Both the position numbers and the translations under genes were made by a program. A stretch of 64,000 nt of DNA, from contig NZ_RBVZ01000001.1 of assembly GCF_004000435.1 (NCBI RefSeq), positions 744,001 through 808,000 of the forward strand, in the 5' to 3' direction. The notes beneath the pieces were generated by a model that did not search any database, was not told the DNA's origin, and worked only from the letters and a program-made list of their open reading frames with translations. This DNA is from Alexandriicola marinus (GTDB lineage Bacteria > Pseudomonadota > Alphaproteobacteria > Rhodobacterales > Rhodobacteraceae). Numbering within the stretch: the stretch's first letter is position 1; every line of letters begins with the position of its first letter. Positions 25,202 through 32,536 of the stretch are shown here, in pieces.

Positions 25202-26189
25202 GCCGCAGTGTCCCGCGTTCGACCACATCGCAGGCGAAGAGCCGCACATCGGGCGGCGTCTCCGGCGCCTCCAGCAAGAGCGCCATGCGTTCGATCGCGG
25301 CATCGACGATGCGCGCGATCGGCTGGCGGATCGTGGTCAGCGCGATGTTCTGCCAACCCGCCATCTCCATGTCGTTGAGGCCCAGAAGGCCGATGTCCCC
25401 CGGCACGTCGAGGCCCGCCTCCCGCACCGCCGAGAGCGCGCCGATCGACAACACGTCATCGCCGCAGAAATAGGCCTCCGCCGGCCCAAGGGGCAGAAGC
25501 CGGGCCATCTCTTCGCGCCCGGCGGCAAAGCTGTAGGCACGGGCGAAGTGGATTTGCGCCGTCACTGACGTGTGCCTCTCGAGCGCTTCGCGGAACCCCG
25601 CCAGTCGATCCTGCGTTGAACTGGCCGCCTCGGGGCCGCCAAGAAAGCCCAGCCGCCTGTAGCCGCGCGCGACCAATGTCTCGACGGCAAGCCGGCCGCA
25701 ATCTCTATTGTCGATCCCCACGACCGGGACCGTGGGCCGCGCCGAGGCCCGGCCGAAGGCATGCACGACCGGGACGCCGGCCGCGCTGAAGGCCTCGGCG
25801 AATGTCGGGGGCAGCGTCGAGGAGGCCACGACGACGCCATCCACCGAATAGGCGCGCAGCATTTCGAGGGAACCGCTTGGGTCGGTCTCGCTCGACAGGT
25901 TGACGAGAAGCGGCCTCAGCCCGCGCGCCTGCAAGCCGCTGGTGAACAGATCGAAAACCTCGAGAAAGATCGGGTTGCGGAAGTTGTCCGCCACCAGCCC
26001 GATCAACTCGGTCCGGCGGGTCGTCAGGCTGCGGGCGATCAGGTTGGGGCTGTAGCCCAGCTCCTGTGCGGCCTTTTCGACGCGCGCCCGCATCCGGGGC
26101 GAGACCGAGGCCCCGGCGGTGAAGGTGCGCGACACGGCCGAGCGTGATACGCCCGCCCGTTCTGCCACGTCTTTCAGGGTCACCGACAT
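25179..26189 (-). CDS. LacI family transcriptional regulator of the first catabolic island
   Basis: Repressor with an N-terminal helix-turn-helix (VTLKDVAERAGVSRSAVSRTF, given as VTLKDVAERAG about 3-13 and SRSAVSRTF about 15-23), hinge ELGYSPNLIARSL, and a periplasmic-binding-protein-like sensor domain (about 60-330) including FCGDDVLSIGAL and GLLGLNDMEMAGW. 336 aa. The recognition helix reads AVSRT where most LacI proteins have TVSRV. Its likely operator is the palindrome at 21877-21894. Monocistronic and convergent with the dehydrogenase operon. The effector is probably a pathway intermediate, not determined. Confidence 0.88.
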   Translation of the reverse strand: MSVTLKDVAERAGVSRSAVSRTFTAGASVSPRMRARVEKAAQELGYSPNLIARSLTTRRTELIGLVADNFRNPIFLEVFDLFTSGLQARGLRPLLVNLSSETDPSGSLEMLRAYSVDGVVVASSTLPPTFAEAFSAAGVPVVHAFGRASARPTVPVVGIDNRDCGRLAVETLVARGYRRLGFLGGPEAASSTQDRLAGFREALERHTSVTAQIHFARAYSFAAGREEMARLLPLGPAEAYFCGDDVLSIGALSAVREAGLDVPGDIGLLGLNDMEMAGWQNIALTTIRQPIARIVDAAIERMALLLEAPETPPDVRLFACDVVERGTLRPQNSRIL

Positions 26190-26244
26190 GCCCGCTCCTT
26201 CTGTCGCGCGCCAGAATGATCCGGCACGCGCAGGGGGGCAAGTC

Positions 26245-27339
26245 CTACTCGGCGGGCTGGGCGAGGGGGGCGCCCCCGAGGGCCGCTTCGTGAAGGTCCT
26301 CGCGGTAGGGCCGGGCCGTGCCGGGCAGGGTGCGGCGCAGATAGACCTCTTCGTTCTTCAGCTGACGCAGCAGGACGGGCACCATCTCCCGGTAGCCTGC
26401 AAGGATCGAGGGGGTCGGCTCGGGCAAGTCATCCTTGATCCGGGCATGCAGCTCGGGCAGCCGGTGATAGGGCACCATCGGGAACATGTGGTGTTCGATG
26501 TGAAAGCTCATGTTCCAGTAGATGAACCGGCTGATCGGGTTGATGTAGACGGTGCGCGTGTTGAGCCTGTGATCGATCACGTTGTCGGCGAGCGCGCCAT
26601 GCTGCAGAAGCCCCACCAGCACATAATGCCAGGCGCCATAGATGCTGGGCAGACCGATCACCATCAGCGGCAGGATCGACCCCATGGCCAGCGCGAGCAC
26701 GATCACCGCGGCATAGATCGCCGTCCAGATCCGCGCCACGCGGATCACCTTCGATTGTTCGGTTTCCGGGATGTAGGATTTCTCTTCGGTGCTCAGTTGC
26801 CCGGTCGCGTTGAAGAGCATCTGTTTCCACCCCATGATCGGCCCCAGAAGCCCGATCAGGTTGAGGATCACACGCGCCAAATCCGGCGGGCGCATGATCG
26901 CGATCTCGGGGTCGCGGCCGACGATGTAGGTGTCGGTATGATGGCGTGCATGGGACCAGCGCCAGGTATGCGGATTGCGCACGATCATGAAGCAGGCGAT
27001 CTGGTAGACCACGTCGTTCATCCAGCGCGTCTTGAAGGCCGTGCCGTGACCGCATTCATGCCAGCGCGAATCAGAGGCCGAACCATAAAGCACCCCGTAG
27101 GCGATCCAGAACGGGGCCGACCACCACGACGGCCAAAGCGCGATCCCGATCCCGGCAAGGACGACCATCGCGCCGATCCAGATGATCGTGTCGCGAGTCG
27201 CGGGCCCATCCTCGCGTTTCATCAAGGCTTTCATCTCCTTGCGGGAGATGTCCGAATGATACCACTCGGCCGTGGCAAGGCCGGTCTCGATCGCGCGTTC
27301 GCCATCGAGCCCGAGGAGACTGTAGTCACGTTTCGTCAT
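26245..27339 (-). CDS. membrane fatty acid desaturase / di-iron hydroxylase family protein
   Basis: Integral-membrane di-iron oxygenase, 364 aa from the ATG at 27339, which has the ribosome-binding site AGGGAGG. Three His boxes are intact: HECGHGT (about 95), HARHHTD (about 131) and HIEHHMFP (about 285), with a further His in GLLQHGALADNVIDHR. About four TM helices in two pairs surround them. The family includes lipid desaturases and ring hydroxylases. It is divergent from the inositol-locus LacI gene and shares its 148-base promoter gap including a candidate operator, so it may be coregulated with cyclitol use. Its substrate is unknown. Confidence 0.85.
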   Translation of the reverse strand: MTKRDYSLLGLDGERAIETGLATAEWYHSDISRKEMKALMKREDGPATRDTIIWIGAMVVLAGIGIALWPSWWSAPFWIAYGVLYGSASDSRWHECGHGTAFKTRWMNDVVYQIACFMIVRNPHTWRWSHARHHTDTYIVGRDPEIAIMRPPDLARVILNLIGLLGPIMGWKQMLFNATGQLSTEEKSYIPETEQSKVIRVARIWTAIYAAVIVLALAMGSILPLMVIGLPSIYGAWHYVLVGLLQHGALADNVIDHRLNTRTVYINPISRFIYWNMSFHIEHHMFPMVPYHRLPELHARIKDDLPEPTPSILAGYREMVPVLLRQLKNEEVYLRRTLPGTARPYREDLHEAALGGAPLAQPAE

Positions 27340-27443
27340 CTCGATCCTCCCTGTGACGCGGCCCAGATTAGGGCCAGCCTCGCCCTGCAATAAGAGGGTG
27401 TCGGAGGGTTCTTGTCAAAATCCATCAACTCGGGCCATCATGA

Positions 27444-27461
27444 ATGATGGAATTTCGTCAT
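27444..27461. promoter_or_regulatory. candidate operator 1 for the inositol-locus LacI regulator
   Basis: ATGATGG-AATT-TCGTCAT: an imperfect inverted repeat 27 bases upstream of the regulator ATG and in the divergent gap to the desaturase. It shares arms and spacing with two sites at 28516 and 28538 (consensus ATGATGG-N4-CCATCAT). Suggests autoregulation. Confidence 0.6.
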
Positions 27462-27487
27462 TTCGGGCAAGAACAGGAGGGTGTGTG

Positions 27488-28519
27488 ATGGGAAAACGGC
27501 CGACCATCACGGATGTGGCCCGGGTGGCAGGCGTCAGCGTGGCGACCGTCGACCGGGTGCTGAACGGACGATCCCGTGTCCGCGAGGAGACGGCGCGCCG
27601 GGTGCTGGAGGCCGCGCGCGAGGTCGGCTATCACGCCGCCGGTCTGATCGCGCAACGGCTGGCGCCCGACGTTGAACGGATGCGGCTGGGCTTCGTGCTG
27701 CACAAGGAAAAGCAGGCCTTTTACCGCCAGTTCCGGCAGGCCATCGAAGAGGCCGCCCAATCGATCACGACCGCCCATGTGGAGCCCGTGATCCGGTTCT
27801 CCGCCTCGCAGAGTCCGGCCGATTTCATCGCCGAGATGCGGGCCATCGCGGACGAGGTCGACGGGATTGCGGCCTCTGCGATCACCCATCATTCCATTAC
27901 CGATGCCGTCATCGAATTGCAGGAGGCAGGCACCCCGGTCTTTGCGCTTCTGAATGATTTCGCCCAAGGAGTGAGACAGGCCTATATCGGGCTTAACAAC
28001 CTGAAAATAGGACGAATTGCTGGCTACATGGTCCACAAATCCGCGACCCGGAGCGGCAAGCTGGCGGTCTTCGTCGGCGGCCATCGCTGGCATGGTCATG
28101 AGCTGCGCGAGACAGGTTTCCGAAGCTATTTCCGGGAATATGCGCCCGAATTCAGTGTCCTTGATACGCTCGTCAATCTCGAAACCCGGCAGCTGACCTA
28201 CGAGGCGACGCTCGATCTGCTGGCACGCCACGCGGATCTGCGGGGCATCTATGTTGCGGGCGGCGGCATGGAGGGCGCGATCGCCGCCCTGCGCGAAGCG
28301 CGCGAGCCGGGGGCTGTGGCGCTGGTCGTGAACGAACTCACGCCGGAGTCGCGGGCCGGGTTGTCCGACCGGTTCGTCTCGATGGTGATCGGCACTCCAT
28401 TGGGCGAGGTCTGCCGCGACACGATGGAGATGATGATCGCTACGGCGCGGTCGGGCTTTGTCGATCTCACGGGGCAATACTTCCTCGAGCCGCGACTTTA
28501 CCTGCCGGAATCGGTATGA
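27488..28519 (+). CDS. LacI family transcriptional regulator, predicted inositol-locus repressor
   Basis: 343 aa from the ATG at 27488 (ribosome-binding site AGGAGG 5 bases upstream). The N-terminal HTH ITDVARVAGVSVATVDRVL (about 6-24) has VATVDRVLNGRSRV, the variant with Asp seen in a LacI subgroup that binds a sugar-binding-protein-like ligand. The effector domain (about 60-335) has the type I periplasmic-binding-protein fold with TSxS-like stretches ASAITHHSITDAV and IYVAGGGMEGA. It precedes iolI-like, ABC transporter and iol genes on the same strand. Three similar inverted repeats flank it, one overlapping its stop codon. Confidence 0.87.
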   Translation: MGKRPTITDVARVAGVSVATVDRVLNGRSRVREETARRVLEAAREVGYHAAGLIAQRLAPDVERMRLGFVLHKEKQAFYRQFRQAIEEAAQSITTAHVEPVIRFSASQSPADFIAEMRAIADEVDGIAASAITHHSITDAVIELQEAGTPVFALLNDFAQGVRQAYIGLNNLKIGRIAGYMVHKSATRSGKLAVFVGGHRWHGHELRETGFRSYFREYAPEFSVLDTLVNLETRQLTYEATLDLLARHADLRGIYVAGGGMEGAIAALREAREPGAVALVVNELTPESRAGLSDRFVSMVIGTPLGEVCRDTMEMMIATARSGFVDLTGQYFLEPRLYLPESV

Positions 28520-28533
28520 TGGAAAACCATCAT
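28516..28533. promoter_or_regulatory. candidate operator 2, overlapping the regulator stop codon
   Basis: ATGATGG-AAAA-CCATCAT has perfect 7-base arms. Its first bases overlap the TGA of the LacI gene. It lies upstream of the iolI-ABC-iol operon and is 22 bases, about two helical turns, from site 3. Confidence 0.7.
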
Positions 28534-28537
28534 CTTT

Positions 28538-28555
28538 ATGATCGAGATCTATCAT
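28538..28555. promoter_or_regulatory. candidate operator 3, tandem with operator 2
   Basis: ATGATCG-AGAT-CTATCAT matches the site 2 pattern with one arm mismatch. The 22-base centre-to-centre distance places both sites on the same DNA face, which suggests cooperative binding. Confidence 0.5.
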
Positions 28556-28568
28556 GATTTGACAGAAT

Positions 28569-28627
28569 GCGATCCGCTGCGATTGACCGAAGGGGGGGAT
28601 AGCAGACAGATTGGCGCAGCGGATCGC
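28569..28627 (+). promoter_or_regulatory. long stem-loop in the leader of the inositol transport/catabolic operon
   Basis: GCGATCCGCTGCG (28569-28581) and its exact reverse complement CGCAGCGGATCGC (28615-28627) form a 13-base-pair stem with a 33-base loop. It lies between the tandem operators and the GTG start at 28678, so it is likely transcribed. It could be an attenuator, a repressor loop or a small structured leader; it has no U tract. Confidence 0.5.
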
Positions 28628-28644
28628 CGGGGAGGGCGGTCCCG

Positions 28645-28659
28645 GCCGGCCATGCCGGC
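28645..28659 (+). promoter_or_regulatory. leader hairpin GCCGGC-CAT-GCCGGC before the IolI-like gene
   Basis: A 6-base-pair stem with a three-base loop stands 5 bases before the Shine-Dalgarno GGGAGGATAT of the GTG start at 28678. It mirrors the hairpin and Shine-Dalgarno at 23932-23957. Confidence 0.4.
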
Positions 28660-28677
28660 ACCTGGGAGGATATTGAA

Positions 28678-29496
28678 GTGCTGCGCTTCGCGATCAACCA
28701 CATGACCGTTCCGCGGGCCCGTTTCGACGGCCTTCTGGATATGGCGGCGGATTTGGACTGTATCGGTGTCGAGTTTCGCAACGATCTGCCGGGCGCTCTT
28801 TTCGACGGGGCTGATCCCGCCGAGGTGGGACAGGCGGCCGCGGATCGCGGGTTGCGCATTCTGGCGCTGGCCGAGGTGAAATCCTTCAACATCTGGTCGG
28901 ACGACAAGGCCCGCGAGGCCGAAGCGCTGATGCAGATCGCAACATCCTGCGGCGCCGAGGCCATCGCCCTGATCCCGCGCAACGATGGCGGCGGGCGTGG
29001 CAACGGGGAGAGGCAGGCCAATCTTCGCGTCGCCCTGCGGGAGTTGGGTCCGATGCTTGCCCAGTATGATCTGATGGGTCTGGTCGAGCCTCTGGGCTTC
29101 GAGATCTCGTCGCTCAGGCTGAAGTCCGAGGCGGTCGACGCGATCACCGCGCTTGGCCATGCCGACAGGTTCCGCCTTGTCCACGACACGTTCCATCATC
29201 ATCTGGCCGGCGAGACCGAGGTCTTCCCCGAGATGACGGGCATCGTGCATATCTCGGGCGTGAAAGATCCGACGCTCTCGGTCGGCGAGATGACGGATGC
29301 GCACCGTATCCACGTGGATGCGCGCGACCGGCTTGGAAATATCGAACAGATTTCGACCCTCATCCGTGGCGGATACGAGGGGCCGATTTCGGTGGAGGCC
29401 TTTGCCCCTGCCGTTCACGAGAGCGCGGATCCGGCGGGCGAGCTTGCCGGGTCTTTCGAATTCATCCGCGATCAGATCGCCGCGGAAGTGGCATGA
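28678..29496 (+). CDS. TIM-barrel sugar phosphate isomerase/epimerase, IolI-like
   Basis: 272 aa starting with GTG at 28678, chosen because GGGAGG lies 8 bases upstream and MLRFAINHMTVP is a typical beta-1 strand. Metal-site stretches of the xylose-isomerase-like fold: CIGVEFRNDL (about 28), GLVEPLGFEISSL (about 136), RLVHDTFHHHLAG (about 167), GIVHISGVKDP (about 188) and GPISVEAFAP (about 236). Such enzymes isomerise inososes (2-keto and 1-keto forms). The repeated HDTFHHH is as in IolI relatives. First gene downstream of the tandem operators, 87 bases before the substrate-binding protein gene. Confidence 0.82.
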   Translation: MLRFAINHMTVPRARFDGLLDMAADLDCIGVEFRNDLPGALFDGADPAEVGQAAADRGLRILALAEVKSFNIWSDDKAREAEALMQIATSCGAEAIALIPRNDGGGRGNGERQANLRVALRELGPMLAQYDLMGLVEPLGFEISSLRLKSEAVDAITALGHADRFRLVHDTFHHHLAGETEVFPEMTGIVHISGVKDPTLSVGEMTDAHRIHVDARDRLGNIEQISTLIRGGYEGPISVEAFAPAVHESADPAGELAGSFEFIRDQIAAEVA

Positions 29497-29516
29497 CGAT
29501 ACGGGGATGAGTCAAA

Positions 29517-29531
29517 GCCCCGATCCGGGGC
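29517..29531 (+). promoter_or_regulatory. small intercistronic hairpin GCCCCG-ATC-CGGGGC
   Basis: A 6-base-pair GC stem with a three-base loop between the IolI-like gene and the binding-protein gene. Probably an mRNA stability or processing element; no U tract. Confidence 0.35.
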
Positions 29532-29583
29532 GCACCGGCGTGAGATGACTGGGTGAGCCGGCACCCGTTCTGGGAGGAACACA

Positions 29584-30528
29584 ATGAAGAAAACTCTTAT
29601 TGCTGCCGGTCTGGCGACGTTGCTTGGCACCACCGCGATGGCCGAAACGATCGGTGCCTCGATCGCGCGCTTTGACGACAACTTCCTGACCGTCATGCGC
29701 AATGGCATGGTCGAATACGCCGACAGCCTCGATGGCGTGGATTTGCAGGTCGAGGACGCGCAGGACGACGTGGCCCGCCAGCTTGACCAGATCAACAACT
29801 TCATCGCCTCCGGCGTGGATGCGATCATCGTCAATGCCGTCGACACCTCGGCCACCCAGGCGATGACCGCCGCCGCGGAATCCGCGGGCATTCCGCTGGT
29901 GTATGTCAACCGCGAGCCGATCAACGTCGATGTGCTGCCCGACAACCAGGCGTTCGTTGCGTCCAACGAAATCGAATCCGGCACTCTGGCCGCCTTCGAG
30001 GCCTGCAAGATGCTGCGGGCCATGGGCTATGCCGGAGGTGCCTCGGGCTATCTGATGATGGGTCAGCTGTCCAACCAGGCCGCCGTTCAGCGCACCAAGG
30101 ACGTCGACGACGTCATCGGCATGGACATGTGCAACTTCATCTCGCTCATCGACCGCCAGACCGCCAACTGGTCGCGCGACGAAGCGCAGGACCTCATGAC
30201 CAACTGGCTCTCCTCCGGTGAGGAATTCCAGGTCGTGTTCGCCAACAACGACGAAATGGCCATCGGTGCGATCCAGGCGATGAAAGCGGCCGGCATTTCC
30301 ATGGAAGACGTGGTCGTGGTCGGCGTCGACGCCACCCAGGACGCGCTTCTGGCGATGCAGGCGGGCGATCTTGACGCCACCGTCTTCCAGGACGCCTTCG
30401 GTCAGGGCGAAGGCTCGGTCGATGCGGCCCTGGCGTTGGCCCGTGGGGAAGAAGTGGAGCAGAAGGTCTACATTCCGTTCCAGCTCGTCACCATGGACAA
30501 CCTCGAGAACTTCCTCGATCGCAACTGA
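29584..30528 (+). CDS. sugar/inositol ABC transporter periplasmic substrate-binding protein
   Basis: Periplasmic binding protein of the ribose/inositol class, 314 aa. Signal peptide MKKTLIAAGLATLLGTTAMA with cleavage after AMA. Type I fold shows SIARFDDNFLTVMRNGM (about 26-42), DQINNFIASGVDAIIVNAVDT (pieces NNFIASG and IIVNAVDT), PLVYVNREP, VVFANNDEMAIGAIQAM (about 218) and VVVVGVDATQDAL (about 238). Placed in an iol locus it is most likely the inositol-binding protein (IbpA type). Strong ribosome-binding site GGGAGGA. A GC hairpin after it may protect its mRNA so that the binding protein is made in excess over the permease. Confidence 0.88.
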   Translation: MKKTLIAAGLATLLGTTAMAETIGASIARFDDNFLTVMRNGMVEYADSLDGVDLQVEDAQDDVARQLDQINNFIASGVDAIIVNAVDTSATQAMTAAAESAGIPLVYVNREPINVDVLPDNQAFVASNEIESGTLAAFEACKMLRAMGYAGGASGYLMMGQLSNQAAVQRTKDVDDVIGMDMCNFISLIDRQTANWSRDEAQDLMTNWLSSGEEFQVVFANNDEMAIGAIQAMKAAGISMEDVVVVGVDATQDALLAMQAGDLDATVFQDAFGQGEGSVDAALALARGEEVEQKVYIPFQLVTMDNLENFLDRN

Positions 30529-30546
30529 TCCTGAACGCGTGCAAAC

Positions 30547-30573
30547 GGGCAGGGCGCCGCGCGCGCCCTGCCC
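30547..30573 (+). terminator. intercistronic stem-loop after the binding-protein gene
   Basis: GGGCAGGGCGC-CGCGC-GCGCCCTGCCC is an 11-base-pair stem without a U tract, 18 bases after the stop codon. Best read as a 3' stabiliser or partial terminator giving differential expression of the binding protein, not as a full stop. Confidence 0.6.
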
Positions 30574-30628
30574 ATTCCGCTGCCCTCGTGGCGCGGCAAT
30601 AAGGTGAAAACCAACAGGGGAGCGACGC

Positions 30629-31711
30629 ATGGCGGATCATGCTGACGGTATCGGCGGTCTGAAATATGACCGGTCCAAGCGGGCCTGGCCCAACGAAATG
30701 AACATCTTCATCGCGCTGGTCCTTATCGTCGCGGTGTTCGAGGCGCTCGGGCAGATCCTGCCCTACATGGATGGTCAGAGCTTTCTCTTCGATACGAACG
30801 ACCGGTTCGACACGATCTTCAACGAGGCGCGCCTTCGGATCATCATCCTTCAGGTCGCGATTATCGGGATCATTTCGCTGGGCGTGACGCAGGTGATCAT
30901 CTCGGGTGGGATCGACCTGTCATCGGGGCCGCTGACCGCGGCGACGGCGATGATCGTGATGTCCTTCGCCCAGACCGAACTGGTCAACGGCAACCCCAAC
31001 CCCGCCGCCGTCTTCGGCCCCTGGGCCATGGACCTGCCGGTGATCGTCCCCGTGATCGTGGGTCTGTGTTTCGGCGCCTTCATCGGCAGCATCAACGGCT
31101 CGCTGATCGCGTTCACACGCATTCCGCCCTTCATCGCCACGCTGGGCATGTTCCTGATCTGCCGCGGCATCGCGCAGTGGTGGACCCGCGGCCAGCCCGT
31201 GTCGTTCCCGACGGAAGGCTACGCCTGGCTCGGCTCGGGCATGATGCCCGTCATCTGGTTCGTGCTGCTGGCGATCCTGTGCCACGTGCTTCTGCGCTAC
31301 ACGGTTTATGGCAAGCACACCTATGCCATCGGCTCGAACGAGGATGCGGCTCGCATGTCGGGCATTAACGTCAAGCGGCACAAGGTCATGGTCTACATGA
31401 TCGCGTCGATGCTGGCCGCCTTTGCAGCGATCGTCCTAAGCTCTAAGAACCTGACGGCGCAGTCGGGCATGGGCCTTTTCTACGAGCTTTACGCCATCGC
31501 CATGGCGGTCATCGGCGGTGTCAGCCTTCAGGGCGGACGCGGCTCGATCATCGGCACGGTTCTGGGCGCGATGGTCTTTGGCGTGATCCAGTCCGGGTTC
31601 ACCTATGTGAAGCTGGACGCCTATTTCCAGATCATGGCCATGGGCTTCATCATCATCAGCGCCGTTGTTCTGGACCAGTGGCGGCAGCAACGCGCCGCAT
31701 CACGGTCCTGA
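30629..31711 (+). CDS. sugar/inositol ABC transporter permease (IatP/RbsC type)
   Basis: Homodimeric inner-membrane permease, 360 aa. Typical features: a cytoplasmic N-terminal tail, about eight to ten hydrophobic helices, VTQVIISGGIDLSSGPL (about 89-105, the RbsC-type SGGIDLS motif), GSINGSLIAFTRIPPFIATLGM (pieces INGSLIAF and PPFIATLG, about 155-175), YAIGSNEDAARMSGINV (about 232, coupling loop) and GGVSLQGGRGSIIGTVLGA (about 292). Acts with the binding protein upstream and ATPase downstream. Confidence 0.92.
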   Translation: MADHADGIGGLKYDRSKRAWPNEMNIFIALVLIVAVFEALGQILPYMDGQSFLFDTNDRFDTIFNEARLRIIILQVAIIGIISLGVTQVIISGGIDLSSGPLTAATAMIVMSFAQTELVNGNPNPAAVFGPWAMDLPVIVPVIVGLCFGAFIGSINGSLIAFTRIPPFIATLGMFLICRGIAQWWTRGQPVSFPTEGYAWLGSGMMPVIWFVLLAILCHVLLRYTVYGKHTYAIGSNEDAARMSGINVKRHKVMVYMIASMLAAFAAIVLSSKNLTAQSGMGLFYELYAIAMAVIGGVSLQGGRGSIIGTVLGAMVFGVIQSGFTYVKLDAYFQIMAMGFIIISAVVLDQWRQQRAASRS

Positions 31712-31728
31712 CAAGGGAGGAGAGAGAC

Positions 31729-32508
31729 ATGAGCGACATTATCCTCGAAACCCGCGACCTGACCAAGCATTACGGCGGGGTCCACGCGCTGGAAGGTGCC
31801 AATTTCGTCCTGCGCAACGGAGAACATGTGGCGATCATGGGCGACAACGGGGCGGGTAAATCCACCTTCGTGCGCCAGATCACCGGGGTCGAGCAGCGCA
31901 CGCGCGGCGAGATCATCTTCGATGGCAAGCCGGTGAACTTCTCCGGCCCGCTCGATGCCCGCGAGGCGGGGATCGAGGCGGTGTTCCAGACGCTGGCTCT
32001 GGCCGATCACCTCGACGTGCCGGACAACCTGTTCCTTGGGCGGGAAAAGACCAAGTTCGACTGGCTCGGCCCGTTTCGGCTTCTGGATTACAAGGCGATG
32101 CGCGAGGATACGCTGGCCGCGCTGGAAAAGACGGGGGTCAAGATCCCCAACATCCGCAACACGATCCAGAACATGTCGGGCGGTCAGCGCCAATGTGTGG
32201 CGATCGCGCGCACGGCCAGTTTTCATTCCAAGCTGACCATCATGGACGAGCCGACGGCGGCCTTGGGTGTGCAGGAAACCGCGCAGGTGGAAAACATCAT
32301 TCGCACCCTGAAGGACCAGGGCGAACCGCTTGTCCTGATCAGCCACAACATGCGGCAGGTGATGGACCTGGTGGACCGGATTATCGTCTTCCGCCGGGGT
32401 CGGATCGTTGCCAACCTCAACAAGAACGAGACCGACGGGCAGGATGTCGTCGCCTATATCACCGGCGCCAAGACCCAGCCCGAGTATGACGTGGAAGGGG
32501 TCGCCTGA
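31729..32508 (+). CDS. sugar/inositol ABC transporter ATP-binding protein (IatA type)
   Basis: Energises the inositol-type importer. The ATG at 31729 (ribosome-binding site GGGAGGAGAG) gives 259 aa: Walker A GDNGAGKST (about 39), signature MSGGQRQCVAIARTA (about 149-163), Walker B LTIMDEPTAALG (about 170) and the switch His in LVLISHNM. Unlike RbsA-type ATPases of this transporter class it has one nucleotide-binding domain, as in FrcA/IatA-like half-size versions, so it must dimerise. The frame is open further upstream but the extra residues overlap the permease. Confidence 0.9.
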   Translation: MSDIILETRDLTKHYGGVHALEGANFVLRNGEHVAIMGDNGAGKSTFVRQITGVEQRTRGEIIFDGKPVNFSGPLDAREAGIEAVFQTLALADHLDVPDNLFLGREKTKFDWLGPFRLLDYKAMREDTLAALEKTGVKIPNIRNTIQNMSGGQRQCVAIARTASFHSKLTIMDEPTAALGVQETAQVENIIRTLKDQGEPLVLISHNMRQVMDLVDRIIVFRRGRIVANLNKNETDGQDVVAYITGAKTQPEYDVEGVA

Positions 32509-32536
32509 CGGCGATCCCCCGATAAAGGACCAGATC

